Below are positions 26,898 to 36,189 of a stretch of 64,000 bases of DNA, in pieces. A program made the translations under genes and the position numbers. Position 1 is the stretch's first letter, and each line of letters starts with the position of its first letter. This DNA is from Rhodopirellula islandica. Lineage in GTDB: Bacteria > Planctomycetota > Planctomycetia > Pirellulales > Pirellulaceae. The stretch is from positions 248,001-312,000 of the forward strand of contig NZ_LECT01000031.1 in assembly GCF_001027925.1 (NCBI RefSeq), read 5' to 3'. A model generated the notes under the pieces. That model was not told the origin of the DNA and searched no databases. It worked only from the letters and a program-made list of their open reading frames with translations.

Positions 26898-26940
26898 GCT
26901 GAGGAGCCGGAATAGAAAGGCCTTGGGTTGGGCACTCTGA

Positions 26941-28362
26941 TCAACCAATGATCTCGTCAACAACACGCCCGTGAACGTCGGTCAAACGGAAATCACGACC
27001 GGCGTAGCGGTACGTCAACTGTTTGTGGTCGTAGCCCATCAGCCGCAGAATCGTGGCGTGCATGTCATGCACATGGACTCGGTTTTCGACTGCTTTGAAC
27101 CCCAGCTCATCGGTTGCCCCGACTCGCGTTCCTGCATTCACCCCGCCACCGGCCATCCACATCGTGAACCCGTAGTGATTGTGATCGCGGCCGTTCATTT
27201 TGCCTTGGTTGGACCCTGCCTTGGGCATTTCGACCACGGGCGTCCGCCCAAATTCACCGCCCCAAATCACCAGTGTCTCGTCCAGCAATCCGGTCCGCTT
27301 CAAATCGGTCAGCAACGCTCCAATCCCTTGATCGACGCCCTTCGCAACTCGTCGGTGAGCCTTGTCCAAATCATCGTGACTGTCCCAGGGTTGCCCAGCA
27401 CCAGTGTAGAGCTGCACGAAGCGGACACCACGCTCGACCAACCGCCGAGCAATCAAGGCTTGCCTCGAAAAATCACCCTCGCCGTACATTTGCCGCGTTT
27501 CTTCCGTTTCGCGACTGATGTCGAAAGCCTCGGACGCTTCGCTTTGCATGCGATAGGCCAGTTCGAACGACTCAATGCGAGATTCCAAGCGAGGGTCGCT
27601 TCCACGCTGAGCTGCGTGTTGCTGATTCAGTTTGGCCAGCAGATCCAACTGCTCGCGTTGATTGGTTGGATGGACCGAACGCCCTCGAATGTTCTCCAGC
27701 AATCGCTCGACCGATGCGAAACTGCTGTCGATGTAAGTGCCTTGGTACTTGCCTGGCAAAAAACCATTCTGCCAGTTCTGTGACTCTTTGATCGGGTACC
27801 CACCTGGACACATCGCAATGAAGGAGGGCAGGTTCTCGTTGTCACTGCCCAAACCATAGGTCAACCACGATCCCATCGCGGGCCGGATCAACCGAGCCTC
27901 GCCACAGTTCATCAGCAACAACGAAGGCTCATGGTTGGGAACGTCGGCGTACATGCTGTTGACCACACACAGATCATCCGCGTGCTTGGCCGTGTGCTCG
28001 AACAACTCGCTGACTTCCAACCCGCACTCGCCGTACTGGTCCCATTTGTAGGGCGACCGCATCACGTTGCCCGTGGGCCGTTCGGTCTTCAAATTGGCCA
28101 TCGGAGCCGACTTGCCATCGAACTCCTCCAGCGCAGGCTTGCGATCGAACGAGTCCACTTGGCTGGGACCGCCATTCATGAACAAGTGAATGACACGCTT
28201 GGCTTTCGCGGGAAAGTGTGGCATCACCTCCCCACCAAAGTTCGCTGGGTTGGGCAACCCAGACGCAGCGCTTTCACGGCACAGAGCGTCGGTCAGTGCG
28301 AGCGAGCCAAAGCCCATCCCGCAAACTTTCAATGCATCACGACGAGACAAAGGTAAATTCAT
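26941..28362 (-). CDS. DUF1501 protein, Tat-exported
   Basis: 473 residues. A twin-arginine start (LSRRDALKVCGMGFG) predicts folded export. The mature part is DUF1501, a sulfatase/phosphatase-fold relative: VIHLFMNGGPSQVDSFD, later VWGGEFGRTPVVEM and GRDHNHYGFTMWMAGGG, which hold the expected metal-binding Asp/His residues. In planctomycetes it is nearly always encoded next to a PSCyt1-DUF1549-DUF1553 protein, as here: its ATG is three bases past the stop of that gene. The biochemical role is unknown; a joint role in periplasmic polysaccharide or sulfated-glycan breakdown is a common suggestion. Confidence 0.92.
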   Translation of the reverse strand: MNLPLSRRDALKVCGMGFGSLALTDALCRESAASGLPNPANFGGEVMPHFPAKAKRVIHLFMNGGPSQVDSFDRKPALEEFDGKSAPMANLKTERPTGNVMRSPYKWDQYGECGLEVSELFEHTAKHADDLCVVNSMYADVPNHEPSLLLMNCGEARLIRPAMGSWLTYGLGSDNENLPSFIAMCPGGYPIKESQNWQNGFLPGKYQGTYIDSSFASVERLLENIRGRSVHPTNQREQLDLLAKLNQQHAAQRGSDPRLESRIESFELAYRMQSEASEAFDISRETEETRQMYGEGDFSRQALIARRLVERGVRFVQLYTGAGQPWDSHDDLDKAHRRVAKGVDQGIGALLTDLKRTGLLDETLVIWGGEFGRTPVVEMPKAGSNQGKMNGRDHNHYGFTMWMAGGGVNAGTRVGATDELGFKAVENRVHVHDMHATILRLMGYDHKQLTYRYAGRDFRLTDVHGRVVDEIIG

Positions 28363-28365
28363 GAT

Positions 28366-31077
28366 TCAATCCACGAATGCGAATTCGTTGGTGAGGAACA
28401 ACACCTGGGCCAATTGAGCCAGGCGATCCAAGTGAGGCAGTTCGGTCTTTTCAAAGGGGCCACTGAAATCGTCAACGGAGTTGGCTTCGACGACAGCCCC
28501 ATCATTCGCCGTCGCTGAAATCTTCGATCGCCAAAAGAAACTATCGTGGCTCAACGTCGGACCGCTGTGAGCGATGAATTCGACGAATTCGCCTTTGCGG
28601 ATCTTTCGTTTCCTGGCTGGCAGAGGTCGATTGCTGCTGAATTGTTTTTCGTCAAACACGACCTCACCAGCGATCCGAATCACCGCCTGAATCCCATCAC
28701 CTTCTTTCGCCCGGTGGCCGACCATCCCGATAACTTTGACGACGCCATCCACGGGACTCCTCCAACGACGCACCACGGCACCGTTGTCGCCATGGCCGGG
28801 ATGCCCGCCCTCGTTGGTCAGCCGTGCGTAGGTGAAGGATCCCGGACTGGGATACTCGCTCTCAATCTGCCAGCCGTTCTTTTCGAAAGTCGGGAAGGCC
28901 GTGAACCCTTCAAGCTGGTCGTCTTTCCAGGTTGCCGTCCCATACGTCCACAACTCACGCGGGTCCGCCTCGACCAAAGGTGGCAACTCAGCTGATGAGA
29001 CAAACGAGACCGCTTGCTCCAACTCCGAGGCCGTGGGCTCTCGCTGCAACAAACGCTGAAACAGTTCGGTCACTTGTTTCGCGGACTCGCCGGAACTGGC
29101 ACGCCGGACGTCACGTGCCGTCGCCAAGGCAGCCGAAGCCAGCTGGGGATGATTCAGCAAAAACAGAGCTTGCTGCGGAACCGTGGTTTCGTAGCGTTCC
29201 GGCGAATGCATGTCCGGACTTGCAAAGTCAAACGTGCGAAACAATCCCGGCAGGTTTTGGCGATTGATCATCGCGTACAACGTCCGGCGAGGCGTGACGG
29301 TCGGCGATGTGATCTCGACCGACTCACCTCCATACCGGCAATCCATCAGATTCGCCCCCACCAAGATGCTGTCGCGCAAGGACTCGAATTCACGCCGACG
29401 TCGTTCCGCTCTTGCGAGTGCGGTGTTGGTCGGATCACGGGCCAAAGCTTCCGCACTGACGGCGGATGACTGCTGATAAATTCGAGTGGACAAAATGCGG
29501 CGAATCAAACGCTGGGTGCTCCAGTGCGTTTGAAAGTCCACGGCTAGGTCATCGAGCACCCCGGGGATCGCTGGAGCGGGGGTCCGAAACCCGAAATCAC
29601 TGGGTGAATCGACCAGCGGCCGTCCGATCAAATGCCCCCACATGCGATTGACATAGACGCGAGCGGTCAACGGATTCTCGGGAGAAATGACTTTCATGGC
29701 CAGATCCAGTCGGCCACTGCCCGCCTCAAACTGCGGTTCCTCCGCTTTGCGAAACGCGGTCAAGTACTGACGCGGTGCTTCTTCGCCACGGTTCCCACGC
29801 TGACCACGAATGTAAATCTGCTGCCCCCGTAGTTTGTCTCGATCCACCAACATCAATGGACTCGGCGCCGCGTCCAAGTCCTCCGGTGGCACACTGTTGT
29901 TGAGCACGTTGTAAAGCGAGTAGTAATCCATCGTGGGGATCGGATCGAATTTGTGATCGTGACAACGAGCACACGAAACGGTCAGCCCCAACAATCCTCG
30001 CGTGATCACATCGATGCGATCGTCCAAGGTGTCATCGTTTGATAAAAACTTCCGACCAATGGTGATGAATCCCATCGCGTCGGCGTTGCCGTTTTCGTTC
30101 TTGGGATCGGTTCGATCACCCGCCAATTGATGACGCACCATCTCATCAAATGGCATGTCTTCGGCAAACGCTTTCAGCACCCAATCTCGGTATCGATGCG
30201 ATCCTTTGATCGTGCGTTCTTTGCCCGCGGTGGTGTATCCAATGGTGTCGGCGTACCGAGCAACGTCCAACCAATGCCGCCCCATCCGCTCGCTCATCCG
30301 TGGGTCTGCCAGCATCTGATTCACACGACGCTGAAAGGCATCGGGACGACGATCCTCACGAAACGACTGAAGTTCCTCGTACGTCGGTGGCAAACCGGAC
30401 AAATCAAAATGCAACCGTCGCAGCAACGTGTCCCGATCCGCCATCTCGTTGACAGAAATCCCCAGTTCGCCGGCGTGCTTCGCCGAAAGGTCATCCATCA
30501 AATCGCGTGAGTTTGCATCCGTGGCAACTTGGCTTGCACGCAACTCCTCGCCACTCACACGTGTCGGGGGAACAAACGCCCAATGCGAATTGACATCTCG
30601 CTCGAGAGGCGAAAGCGACTCGGCGACCGAATGCTCCTCTTCGCGTGGATCGACTGCCCCGGATTCAATCCAGTGTTTCAGGATCGCAATTTCTTCGCCA
30701 CTGAGTTTTTCATCCGGTGGCATCTCCAACCCGGATTCTTCGTAGCTGATCGCTCGCACCAACACACTTGCGTCCGCGTCGCCAGGGACGATCGATGCCC
30801 CCCGTGATCCACCCGCCTTCATCGCAGGGGCAGAATCCAGTCGATAGTCTCCCATCGATTCGCCGGATTCACTGGAATGACATTCGTAGCAGCGCTCGAT
30901 CAGCAATGGTCGAACTTTGGCTTCAAAGAAGTCGAGTTCATCGGCGTTCGCACCGCCCGAAAAGACCAGTGATGCAGCGAGACAGAGACTCAGATTCCAA
31001 GCGCAGAACGAACGGATGGCCGAAAGGCGGCGCGCATCAAAAGACCGCTGGTCTCGACGTGATTGGCGGACGAGCAT
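28366..31077 (-). CDS. PSCyt1-DUF1549-DUF1553 cytochrome protein with an inserted beta domain
   Basis: 903 residues from the ATG at 31077. A signal anchor (about 24-42) is followed by the PSCyt1 heme site CYECH (63-67), DUF1549 (about 170-380, with FDLSGLPPTYEEL and GRHWLDVARYADT), then DUF1553 (NPLTARVYVNRMW, later TPRRTLYAMINRQNLP and QALFLLNHP). The C-terminus ends LAQVLFLTNEFAFVD, the usual tail. Before that tail lies a stretch of about 150 residues (about 730-880) with a beta-sandwich look (GSFTYARL, then GVVKVIGMVGHRAKEGDGIQ). It is followed by the DUF1501 gene and probably forms a periplasmic complex with it. Confidence 0.9.
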   Translation of the reverse strand: MLVRQSRRDQRSFDARRLSAIRSFCAWNLSLCLAASLVFSGGANADELDFFEAKVRPLLIERCYECHSSESGESMGDYRLDSAPAMKAGGSRGASIVPGDADASVLVRAISYEESGLEMPPDEKLSGEEIAILKHWIESGAVDPREEEHSVAESLSPLERDVNSHWAFVPPTRVSGEELRASQVATDANSRDLMDDLSAKHAGELGISVNEMADRDTLLRRLHFDLSGLPPTYEELQSFREDRRPDAFQRRVNQMLADPRMSERMGRHWLDVARYADTIGYTTAGKERTIKGSHRYRDWVLKAFAEDMPFDEMVRHQLAGDRTDPKNENGNADAMGFITIGRKFLSNDDTLDDRIDVITRGLLGLTVSCARCHDHKFDPIPTMDYYSLYNVLNNSVPPEDLDAAPSPLMLVDRDKLRGQQIYIRGQRGNRGEEAPRQYLTAFRKAEEPQFEAGSGRLDLAMKVISPENPLTARVYVNRMWGHLIGRPLVDSPSDFGFRTPAPAIPGVLDDLAVDFQTHWSTQRLIRRILSTRIYQQSSAVSAEALARDPTNTALARAERRRREFESLRDSILVGANLMDCRYGGESVEITSPTVTPRRTLYAMINRQNLPGLFRTFDFASPDMHSPERYETTVPQQALFLLNHPQLASAALATARDVRRASSGESAKQVTELFQRLLQREPTASELEQAVSFVSSAELPPLVEADPRELWTYGTATWKDDQLEGFTAFPTFEKNGWQIESEYPSPGSFTYARLTNEGGHPGHGDNGAVVRRWRSPVDGVVKVIGMVGHRAKEGDGIQAVIRIAGEVVFDEKQFSSNRPLPARKRKIRKGEFVEFIAHSGPTLSHDSFFWRSKISATANDGAVVEANSVDDFSGPFEKTELPHLDRLAQLAQVLFLTNEFAFVD

Positions 31078-31194
31078 CGTCGGATCGCTTGCTGGCGGGA
31101 GGGAGGGTGGCAGGGACGGCCCAAGGTGGGAGGACGGAAGAGTATTCCGCCCCAAAGCCGACAGGGGCCATTGTATCACCGCACCTCGTCGAAG

Positions 31195-32955
31195 TCACTC
31201 TTGAAATGTCTTCGCGATCAATCTTGCTCGCAGCCGATTGCCATGCTCGCTGTAAGTCCGCTCCGATTTCAGCAACTCCTCGACTTCGTCCCAGTCTTTC
31301 GCGTGTTCTTTGGCACGGGCGAAGTTGTAACGAGCGGAATCTTCCCACATCGACATCTGGTCTTCGTCCAAGACTCGTTTCCCGAACCAATTGGCCGCCG
31401 TGTCGAATCGCCCATCATCGTACTGAACCAACGCCAGCCAATGAGTGGCCGTGCGTTTCCCCAATCGCATGAACATTTGAATCTGCTGCAGTTGTTGATC
31501 GTACTGAGAACTCTCAATCCCCAGCCCGCGTCGCAGACCGTAGCGTTTCTGCAAGTCGACGTTGATTCGCAAGTCTTCAATCTCAAACTCGGGAGCACGC
31601 TGTTCCAAGTACCGAGTCCGGGCCCCTTTGACGCCTTCGATATCATCGTCCGAGAAATGCCCGGTCAGGTGCTGCCAACGTCCGCTGGAAAGGTTGCGAG
31701 CCATGTCGTCTTCCCCATCCAACACCGCCCAGCGGGACAGGTACCAAAACGAGAACAATGGGTCTCGCTCGACCATCCGTTCCGCCTCGGCTTGATAAAT
31801 CTGGCTCAACAACGGAAGGGACCAAATCCGCACCCCGGCAATCCCGGGAATCGCGTCCAACTGCTTTGCCACGGCGTCCACGTCCATCGACAGTGTCATC
31901 CGACGATCACCCGTCAGACCGTTTTGCAGTTTCTTCATCCGTGGTGAAATGGCTTCGATTCGGGCGTTCAGCAGAGCCACACTCTGCTGCACATCGGTCC
32001 GCGAGAGTGGGTAGTCGAAGTAACCGGCCACATCCAAGCGACGCATCACGGTCGGTTCTTTGCGAGCCTGTTCCAAGGTCGCAATGCCAACTTGGTCCGG
32101 CCCCGGAATCGGCAATCCCAATTCCGTTTCAAACAGATAAATCTGATCTCCCGCCAAAACGCCCACCGACCACGGTGTCAACGAACCGTCTTCATCCGAC
32201 TGCAAAGCCAGCACGGCGGCTCGAACGCCGGCCTGCTCGCACAAAGCCGTGAAGACATTGGCACGCTGTATCGGGTCACCGCGACCTCGCCAAATGGTTT
32301 GATAAAGCGTTTGCCGATAGCCGGGTCCCTCCAGCTTCATGCCGAACGGCAGGGCTGGTCGCGGGATTTGCGGAGGCACCCCTTCTGAACTGTCGAGCGG
32401 CTCCGCGGCGATGTTGCGAATCGTCCAGTCGAACAACCGGCAGGCGGTTCGAAGTTGAGCGGCTGCGTCCTCGCCAATCTCTGCCGACAATCCCTTCAAC
32501 CAATCGACCAGCAAAGGGTCTTCGCGAATGGGATCGTCCATCCACTGCACGGCGTGACGAAACAAATAGGCGTCCCGCAACACGGTCACATCAGTCGGTT
32601 GAAACTCTTCTCGAAGGATTTCCGCCCGCAGGTTTTCCTCTGGAATGACATCCGTCAGCGTGGACGCCAACTCGGGAATCTCGCCCGAACCATCGTCGCT
32701 GGATTGATTCTGGGACCACTGGTTCAAGTGATAGGAAATTTGCCGACTGGCTTTTTCCTCGTTCAACCCCACGAACTGACTGAGCAGCGAAACGGTTTCC
32801 CCAAGGTGATCCTGCTGGGACTGTTGTTGCAGTGCGACCTGACGCTGGGTTTGAATCCGACGAACGGTTTCCGAGTCGTCGGTGCATCCGGCCAGCAACA
32901 CCGCGGCAGATGCCATCCAGGCCAGAACCGAAGCGGGCGAAGAAGCGAACGTCAT
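31195..32955 (-). CDS. Lipoprotein with a transglutaminase-like region
   Basis: 586 residues from the ATG at 32955, chosen because it puts a lipobox LLAGC at Cys 24; a GTG eight codons earlier is possible. The N-terminal half is helical and Gln-rich. Around residues 220-260, RGRGDPIQRANVFTALCEQAGV matches the shape of transglutaminase-like domains, where the first part normally carries the catalytic Cys; here that position appears to lack it, while Cys occurs later in the helix. The C-terminal half is helical and repeat-like. Likely outer-membrane or periplasmic; function unknown. It sits between kdsA and the cytochrome gene on the same strand. Confidence 0.7.
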   Translation of the reverse strand: MTFASSPASVLAWMASAAVLLAGCTDDSETVRRIQTQRQVALQQQSQQDHLGETVSLLSQFVGLNEEKASRQISYHLNQWSQNQSSDDGSGEIPELASTLTDVIPEENLRAEILREEFQPTDVTVLRDAYLFRHAVQWMDDPIREDPLLVDWLKGLSAEIGEDAAAQLRTACRLFDWTIRNIAAEPLDSSEGVPPQIPRPALPFGMKLEGPGYRQTLYQTIWRGRGDPIQRANVFTALCEQAGVRAAVLALQSDEDGSLTPWSVGVLAGDQIYLFETELGLPIPGPDQVGIATLEQARKEPTVMRRLDVAGYFDYPLSRTDVQQSVALLNARIEAISPRMKKLQNGLTGDRRMTLSMDVDAVAKQLDAIPGIAGVRIWSLPLLSQIYQAEAERMVERDPLFSFWYLSRWAVLDGEDDMARNLSSGRWQHLTGHFSDDDIEGVKGARTRYLEQRAPEFEIEDLRINVDLQKRYGLRRGLGIESSQYDQQLQQIQMFMRLGKRTATHWLALVQYDDGRFDTAANWFGKRVLDEDQMSMWEDSARYNFARAKEHAKDWDEVEELLKSERTYSEHGNRLRARLIAKTFQE

Positions 32956-33044
32956 GGTTTGTTTGGCGAAGTGGAGCACGGCGGGAACAAACAGAGCGGC
33001 GAAGAAAAGAACAGCATTTCGAAACGTTGCATCGCAGATGCCGG

Positions 33045-33890
33045 TCAGCCATCGAGGCTGTCGACCGTCTCTCGCAATCGCAACAAGCGGTCCAACGTTC
33101 CCGCGAATTCGTCCAGCGGGATCATGTTTGGCCCGTCACTCGGCGACGTTTCTGGGTCGGGGTGCGTCTCGAAAAAGAGAGCGTCACACCCGATGGCTAC
33201 GGCCGCGCGAGCCAATGGTTCAACCATTTCCCGATTTCCGCCCGTCGCCCCGCCCAAGCCACCCGGTTGCTGGACACTGTGAGTCGCATCAAAAACGACG
33301 GGGACTCCCAACGACCGCATGATCGGAATCGACTGCATGTCGTTGACCAACCGCCCGTAACCGAAAAACGTGCCCCGCTCGCAAGCCATCACGCCGCCAT
33401 CGCCGGACCCTCGCAATTTGTCGATCACGTACCGCATGTCTCCCGGCGACATGAATTGGCCCTTTTTGACGTTCACAGGACGCCCCGTGCCCGCCGCGGC
33501 GACCAACAAATCCGTCTGACGCGCCAAAAAAGCCGGGATCTGTAGCAAATCGCAAACCTCGCCCACCATCGCGGCCTGCTCCGGCAAATGAATGTCGGTC
33601 GTCACCGGCAATCCTGTGTTCGCCCGAACCGCCTCCAAAAGCCCGAGTCCTTGTTCGATCCCCGGGCCGCGCTGCGATGCCAAACTGGTCCGGTTGGCTT
33701 TGTCGAACGAAGCTTTGAAGATCACCTGAACGTCGGGACGCTGGTTGATCCGAGCCAATTCCTCGCCGATTTGGAGCGCCAATTCACGCGACTGCAACAC
33801 GCACGGTCCAGCGATGACCAACAGTGGTTCTCCCGGGCCACACACGTAGTCGCGAATTGAAACGGGTTGAATCTTCGGAGTTTCGGGCAT
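33045..33890 (-). CDS. kdsA: 3-deoxy-8-phosphooctulonate synthase
   Basis: KDO-8-phosphate synthase, joining PEP and arabinose 5-phosphate in the cytosol for LPS inner-core sugar. Motifs: [60 protein letters not shown], then [14 protein letters not shown]. The ATG at 33890 gives 281 residues, the usual length; in-frame ATGs at 33905 and 33938 are alternatives and none has a strong ribosome site. Its presence implies a Kdo-containing LPS. The diacylglycerol-kinase-like gene lies upstream and the lipoprotein gene downstream in the same direction. Confidence 0.95.
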   Translation of the reverse strand: MPETPKIQPVSIRDYVCGPGEPLLVIAGPCVLQSRELALQIGEELARINQRPDVQVIFKASFDKANRTSLASQRGPGIEQGLGLLEAVRANTGLPVTTDIHLPEQAAMVGEVCDLLQIPAFLARQTDLLVAAAGTGRPVNVKKGQFMSPGDMRYVIDKLRGSGDGGVMACERGTFFGYGRLVNDMQSIPIMRSLGVPVVFDATHSVQQPGGLGGATGGNREMVEPLARAAVAIGCDALFFETHPDPETSPSDGPNMIPLDEFAGTLDRLLRLRETVDSLDG

Positions 33891-34044
33891 CGGTTCGCGG
33901 GCCATGCAGGTCGGGCGGATCGGAAACAATCGAACCATCACCAGCCGATCGACTGTTCTTTCGAATCAGGCAGGCAATGGAATCGCTTCATTTCATCTTG
34001 GCGTTTGCCGGATTCATTGCCAATCGGACTGACAAAATCAACCG

Positions 34045-35034
34045 TCAATTGGCAGCCCGGAGCAATGTCACGTGGTCGGGCAACACTTCAATCTGAACCG
34101 GCAGTCTCCCAGCGTAATCCCCATCGACCTGATACGGCACTCGCGAAAGACTGGACCAAATGATCTTGGTCGCTTGGTAGCGAAAGACATCGGAACGCTT
34201 CAAATGGCGACCGCCCGGCAACGCCATCAAATACCGCAGACCAGCGATCACGGAACCGTAAGCCAGGTTGATCAGATCCAATTGCCCGTCGTTTCCATTG
34301 GCTTCAGGTTCAATGGGCAGCGAGGCCGCGTAACAAGGCAAATTGAAAGCCATCATCCAACAACCGCTGGTCCGAACCGTTTGCTTCCGCTCAAGTGCCC
34401 CCGAAGACGTTGTTCGTCCCTTTGTGCCGACGCCGATCTTCTCTGGAGCCGAAACCGGCATCGCCTGTTCCATCTCCGCATCAATCACAGGAAACGCGTA
34501 CCGACGAATGGCTCGCCAAAGCGGCCCGGCGTAGCTGAAACGATTGATGTGACCGCGACGTGTCAAATGCATCGCCCGCACGACCTCTGCGTCGAAGCCC
34601 GCCGTGACCATCACCAGAAACAACCTTCCGTTGGCTCGGCCGGCGTCGACCCTCATCGCGTCTCCCTGACGAATCGTCGCCAACACGTCCTCGGCACGCC
34701 GCGAATACCGGTAGTAACGAGCCAATAAATTTTCGGTGCCCATCGGCATCGGGATCAAGGCACTGCCTGGTGGCAACTTCCCCGCCAGCAGCGCCAGAGT
34801 CCCATCGCCCCCGGCCCCGACCACGGCCACGTCGTCCGGCAGTGAATCGGCCTCGCCCACTCGCTCGGCAAGTTCGACCAAGTTGTCGATCCGGCGACAA
34901 GTCAGGCCGCCGGCGCGACACAGCTCGATCAAACGCAAAATTTCTCCGCGTCCCGCACCGCTCCCCGCCTTGGGGCTGGTGAAGATCCAGACCTCACGAA
35001 TTTTCCGTTTCGAGTCCACAGCGGGCACAGTCAA
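34045..35034 (-). CDS. Diacylglycerol kinase-like lipid kinase
   Basis: 329 residues of the DAGK catalytic family (YegS/DgkB type). An early strand WIFTSPKAGSGAG holds the first nucleotide-binding loop. The signature VVGAGGDGTLALLAG follows at about residues 71-85, then PMPMGTENLLARYY. The C-terminal beta domain has FLVMVTAGFDAEVVRAM and ends in PVQIEVLPDHVTLLRA. It phosphorylates a lipid such as diacylglycerol or a sphingoid base at the inner membrane; the exact lipid is unknown. The start is a TTG at 35034, or a GTG two codons later. Next gene on the strand is kdsA, fitting an envelope-lipid theme. Confidence 0.88.
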   Translation of the reverse strand: MTVPAVDSKRKIREVWIFTSPKAGSGAGRGEILRLIELCRAGGLTCRRIDNLVELAERVGEADSLPDDVAVVGAGGDGTLALLAGKLPPGSALIPMPMGTENLLARYYRYSRRAEDVLATIRQGDAMRVDAGRANGRLFLVMVTAGFDAEVVRAMHLTRRGHINRFSYAGPLWRAIRRYAFPVIDAEMEQAMPVSAPEKIGVGTKGRTTSSGALERKQTVRTSGCWMMAFNLPCYAASLPIEPEANGNDGQLDLINLAYGSVIAGLRYLMALPGGRHLKRSDVFRYQATKIIWSSLSRVPYQVDGDYAGRLPVQIEVLPDHVTLLRAAN

Positions 35035-35409
35035 TTGCTTTTTGGAGAGCGAGTTTCAACGACAGGAAAGAACCGAGGCGAAGTGTCAAACAATTTGCAT
35101 CTCGGTGATAGACGAAATCGGGGATCCAATCAGAAGGCAGCCACCCACTGCGACGTTGTGTCGTTCGCCTGTCACTTGACCAGAGCCTGTTTGGACGCCG
35201 AGGACGCGTTCCAACCTGAGTTTTTCGAGTCATCAAAATTTTGTGCCCTCACCGCGAGAGCCCCAGCACACCGCGGGAACGCCCGATCGCAGCAAAAACA
35301 CACGGATTCGTTTGCCCGCCCGTTTTTTGCAACCTAGGCTTCGGCGGAACCCACTGACAACTGTTTTGGGCTCCGCATTCGCTTCGACTTCACTTTCTCG
35401 AGCAATCCT
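35035..35409. other. Intergenic region, nothing recognised
   Basis: 375 bases between the lipid kinase (minus) and the small membrane protein (plus). Open frames here are short and lack ribosome sites. Divergent promoters are expected but I cannot point to boxes. Confidence 0.4.
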
Positions 35410-35874
35410 GTGCAACTGCTGCGTCGTTTTTGGGCCCCTGTGATCATCCTGCTCATGGTAGCGATCCACGCTGCCGTGATTGGCTATGTTCGCAGTCGCG
35501 TGGCCCGGCTGAGCAACATGCAGAGTTCAGCAATCGAAATTGGGCACTTGCGATTCCAGAATCCCAACGTGCCAAACAGTACGTTTCAATTTCAATTGCA
35601 CGCGATCGTGGACCCATCCCGCCGTTTTCGTGGTGAAGAGCGTTTGAAGCTGAACCAGCTTCCCATCACCGAAGCCGCCGAACAAATGCTGCGACAAGTC
35701 GAAGCCACATGGCTGAACGACCCCGCCCAAAAAGAAATTCGCGAGCGACTGATGGACGTCGTCCTGCAACACCTGGATGAACCGCTGGTGCAACGAGTCG
35801 TGATCACCGATTGGCTGTGCCTCCCCAGCCAATCCGTCCCCATGGACAGCTCGTTCACCACCGCCTCGCTGTAA
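35410..35874 (+). CDS. Small membrane-anchored protein, faintly FliL-like
   Basis: 154 residues from the GTG at 35410. A single N-terminal helix (FWAPVIILLMVAIHAAVIGY, about residues 7-26) is followed by a compact domain: IGHLRFQNPNVPNSTFQFQL, then PITEAAEQMLRQVEAT, and KEIRERLMDVVLQHLDEPLV-QRVVITDW near the end. That last pattern (short helix, Glu-Pro, hydrophobic strand) looks like the C-terminal half of FliL-type proteins, but the identity is weak and no flagellar gene is nearby. I treat it as a hypothetical inner-membrane protein with a periplasmic domain. Confidence 0.6.
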   Translation: MQLLRRFWAPVIILLMVAIHAAVIGYVRSRVARLSNMQSSAIEIGHLRFQNPNVPNSTFQFQLHAIVDPSRRFRGEERLKLNQLPITEAAEQMLRQVEATWLNDPAQKEIRERLMDVVLQHLDEPLVQRVVITDWLCLPSQSVPMDSSFTTASL

Positions 35875-35917
35875 CCAGCGTCTTGACGCAACGACAGCCG
35901 AGCAAGGAATTTTCCTT

Positions 35918-36025
35918 GTTCCCAGGCTCTGCCTGGGAACACACTGTCTTGGAGGCTCCGCCTCCCGATCCTGCCGCAGCAGGCGGAGCCTGCAGTGCAT
36001 TGCGTTCCCAGGCAGAGCCCGGGAA
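35918..36025. repeat. Cluster of small palindromes (GTTCCCAGGC type)
   Basis: A perfect hairpin GTTCCCAGGC-TCT-GCCTGGGAAC (35918-35940) is followed by GGAGGCTCCGCCTCC, GCAGGCGGAGCCTGC and CGTTCCCAGGCAGAGCCCGG. REP-like mobile filler or a transcription end for the gene upstream; there is no T run. The rest of the gap to 36189 holds nothing recognisable. Confidence 0.75.
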
Positions 36026-36189
36026 CGAGAAAAGCCTCCTTCATAAAACCGATGTCCCCGGAGTCACTTGGGACGCATTGCATGCCGCTCCCAACCTTCA
36101 AGCATAAAACCGGCGTCCCGAGCGAATGCGGGTTAACTGCCTCGCGGTCCAACCCCAAGGCTCGCAAACCCCACCTCGGTTCGATTGGG

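Larger units (their letters stand above)
26338..26940. other. Repeat-rich gap at the right end of the island
   Basis: 603 bases. Contains GC palindromes (around 26460-26540, of the type GGGGCTTCCGCCCC), repeat C copy 2, and a tandem repeat D. A 93-residue open frame at 26634-26915 is made mostly of these repeats and is not called. Confidence 0.6.

Noticed and set aside
26634-26915. 93-residue open frame with repeated HRFAEHEH units
   Set aside because: It is built from the 21-base tandem repeat and repeat C, has no ribosome site, and the same DNA elsewhere is non-coding.
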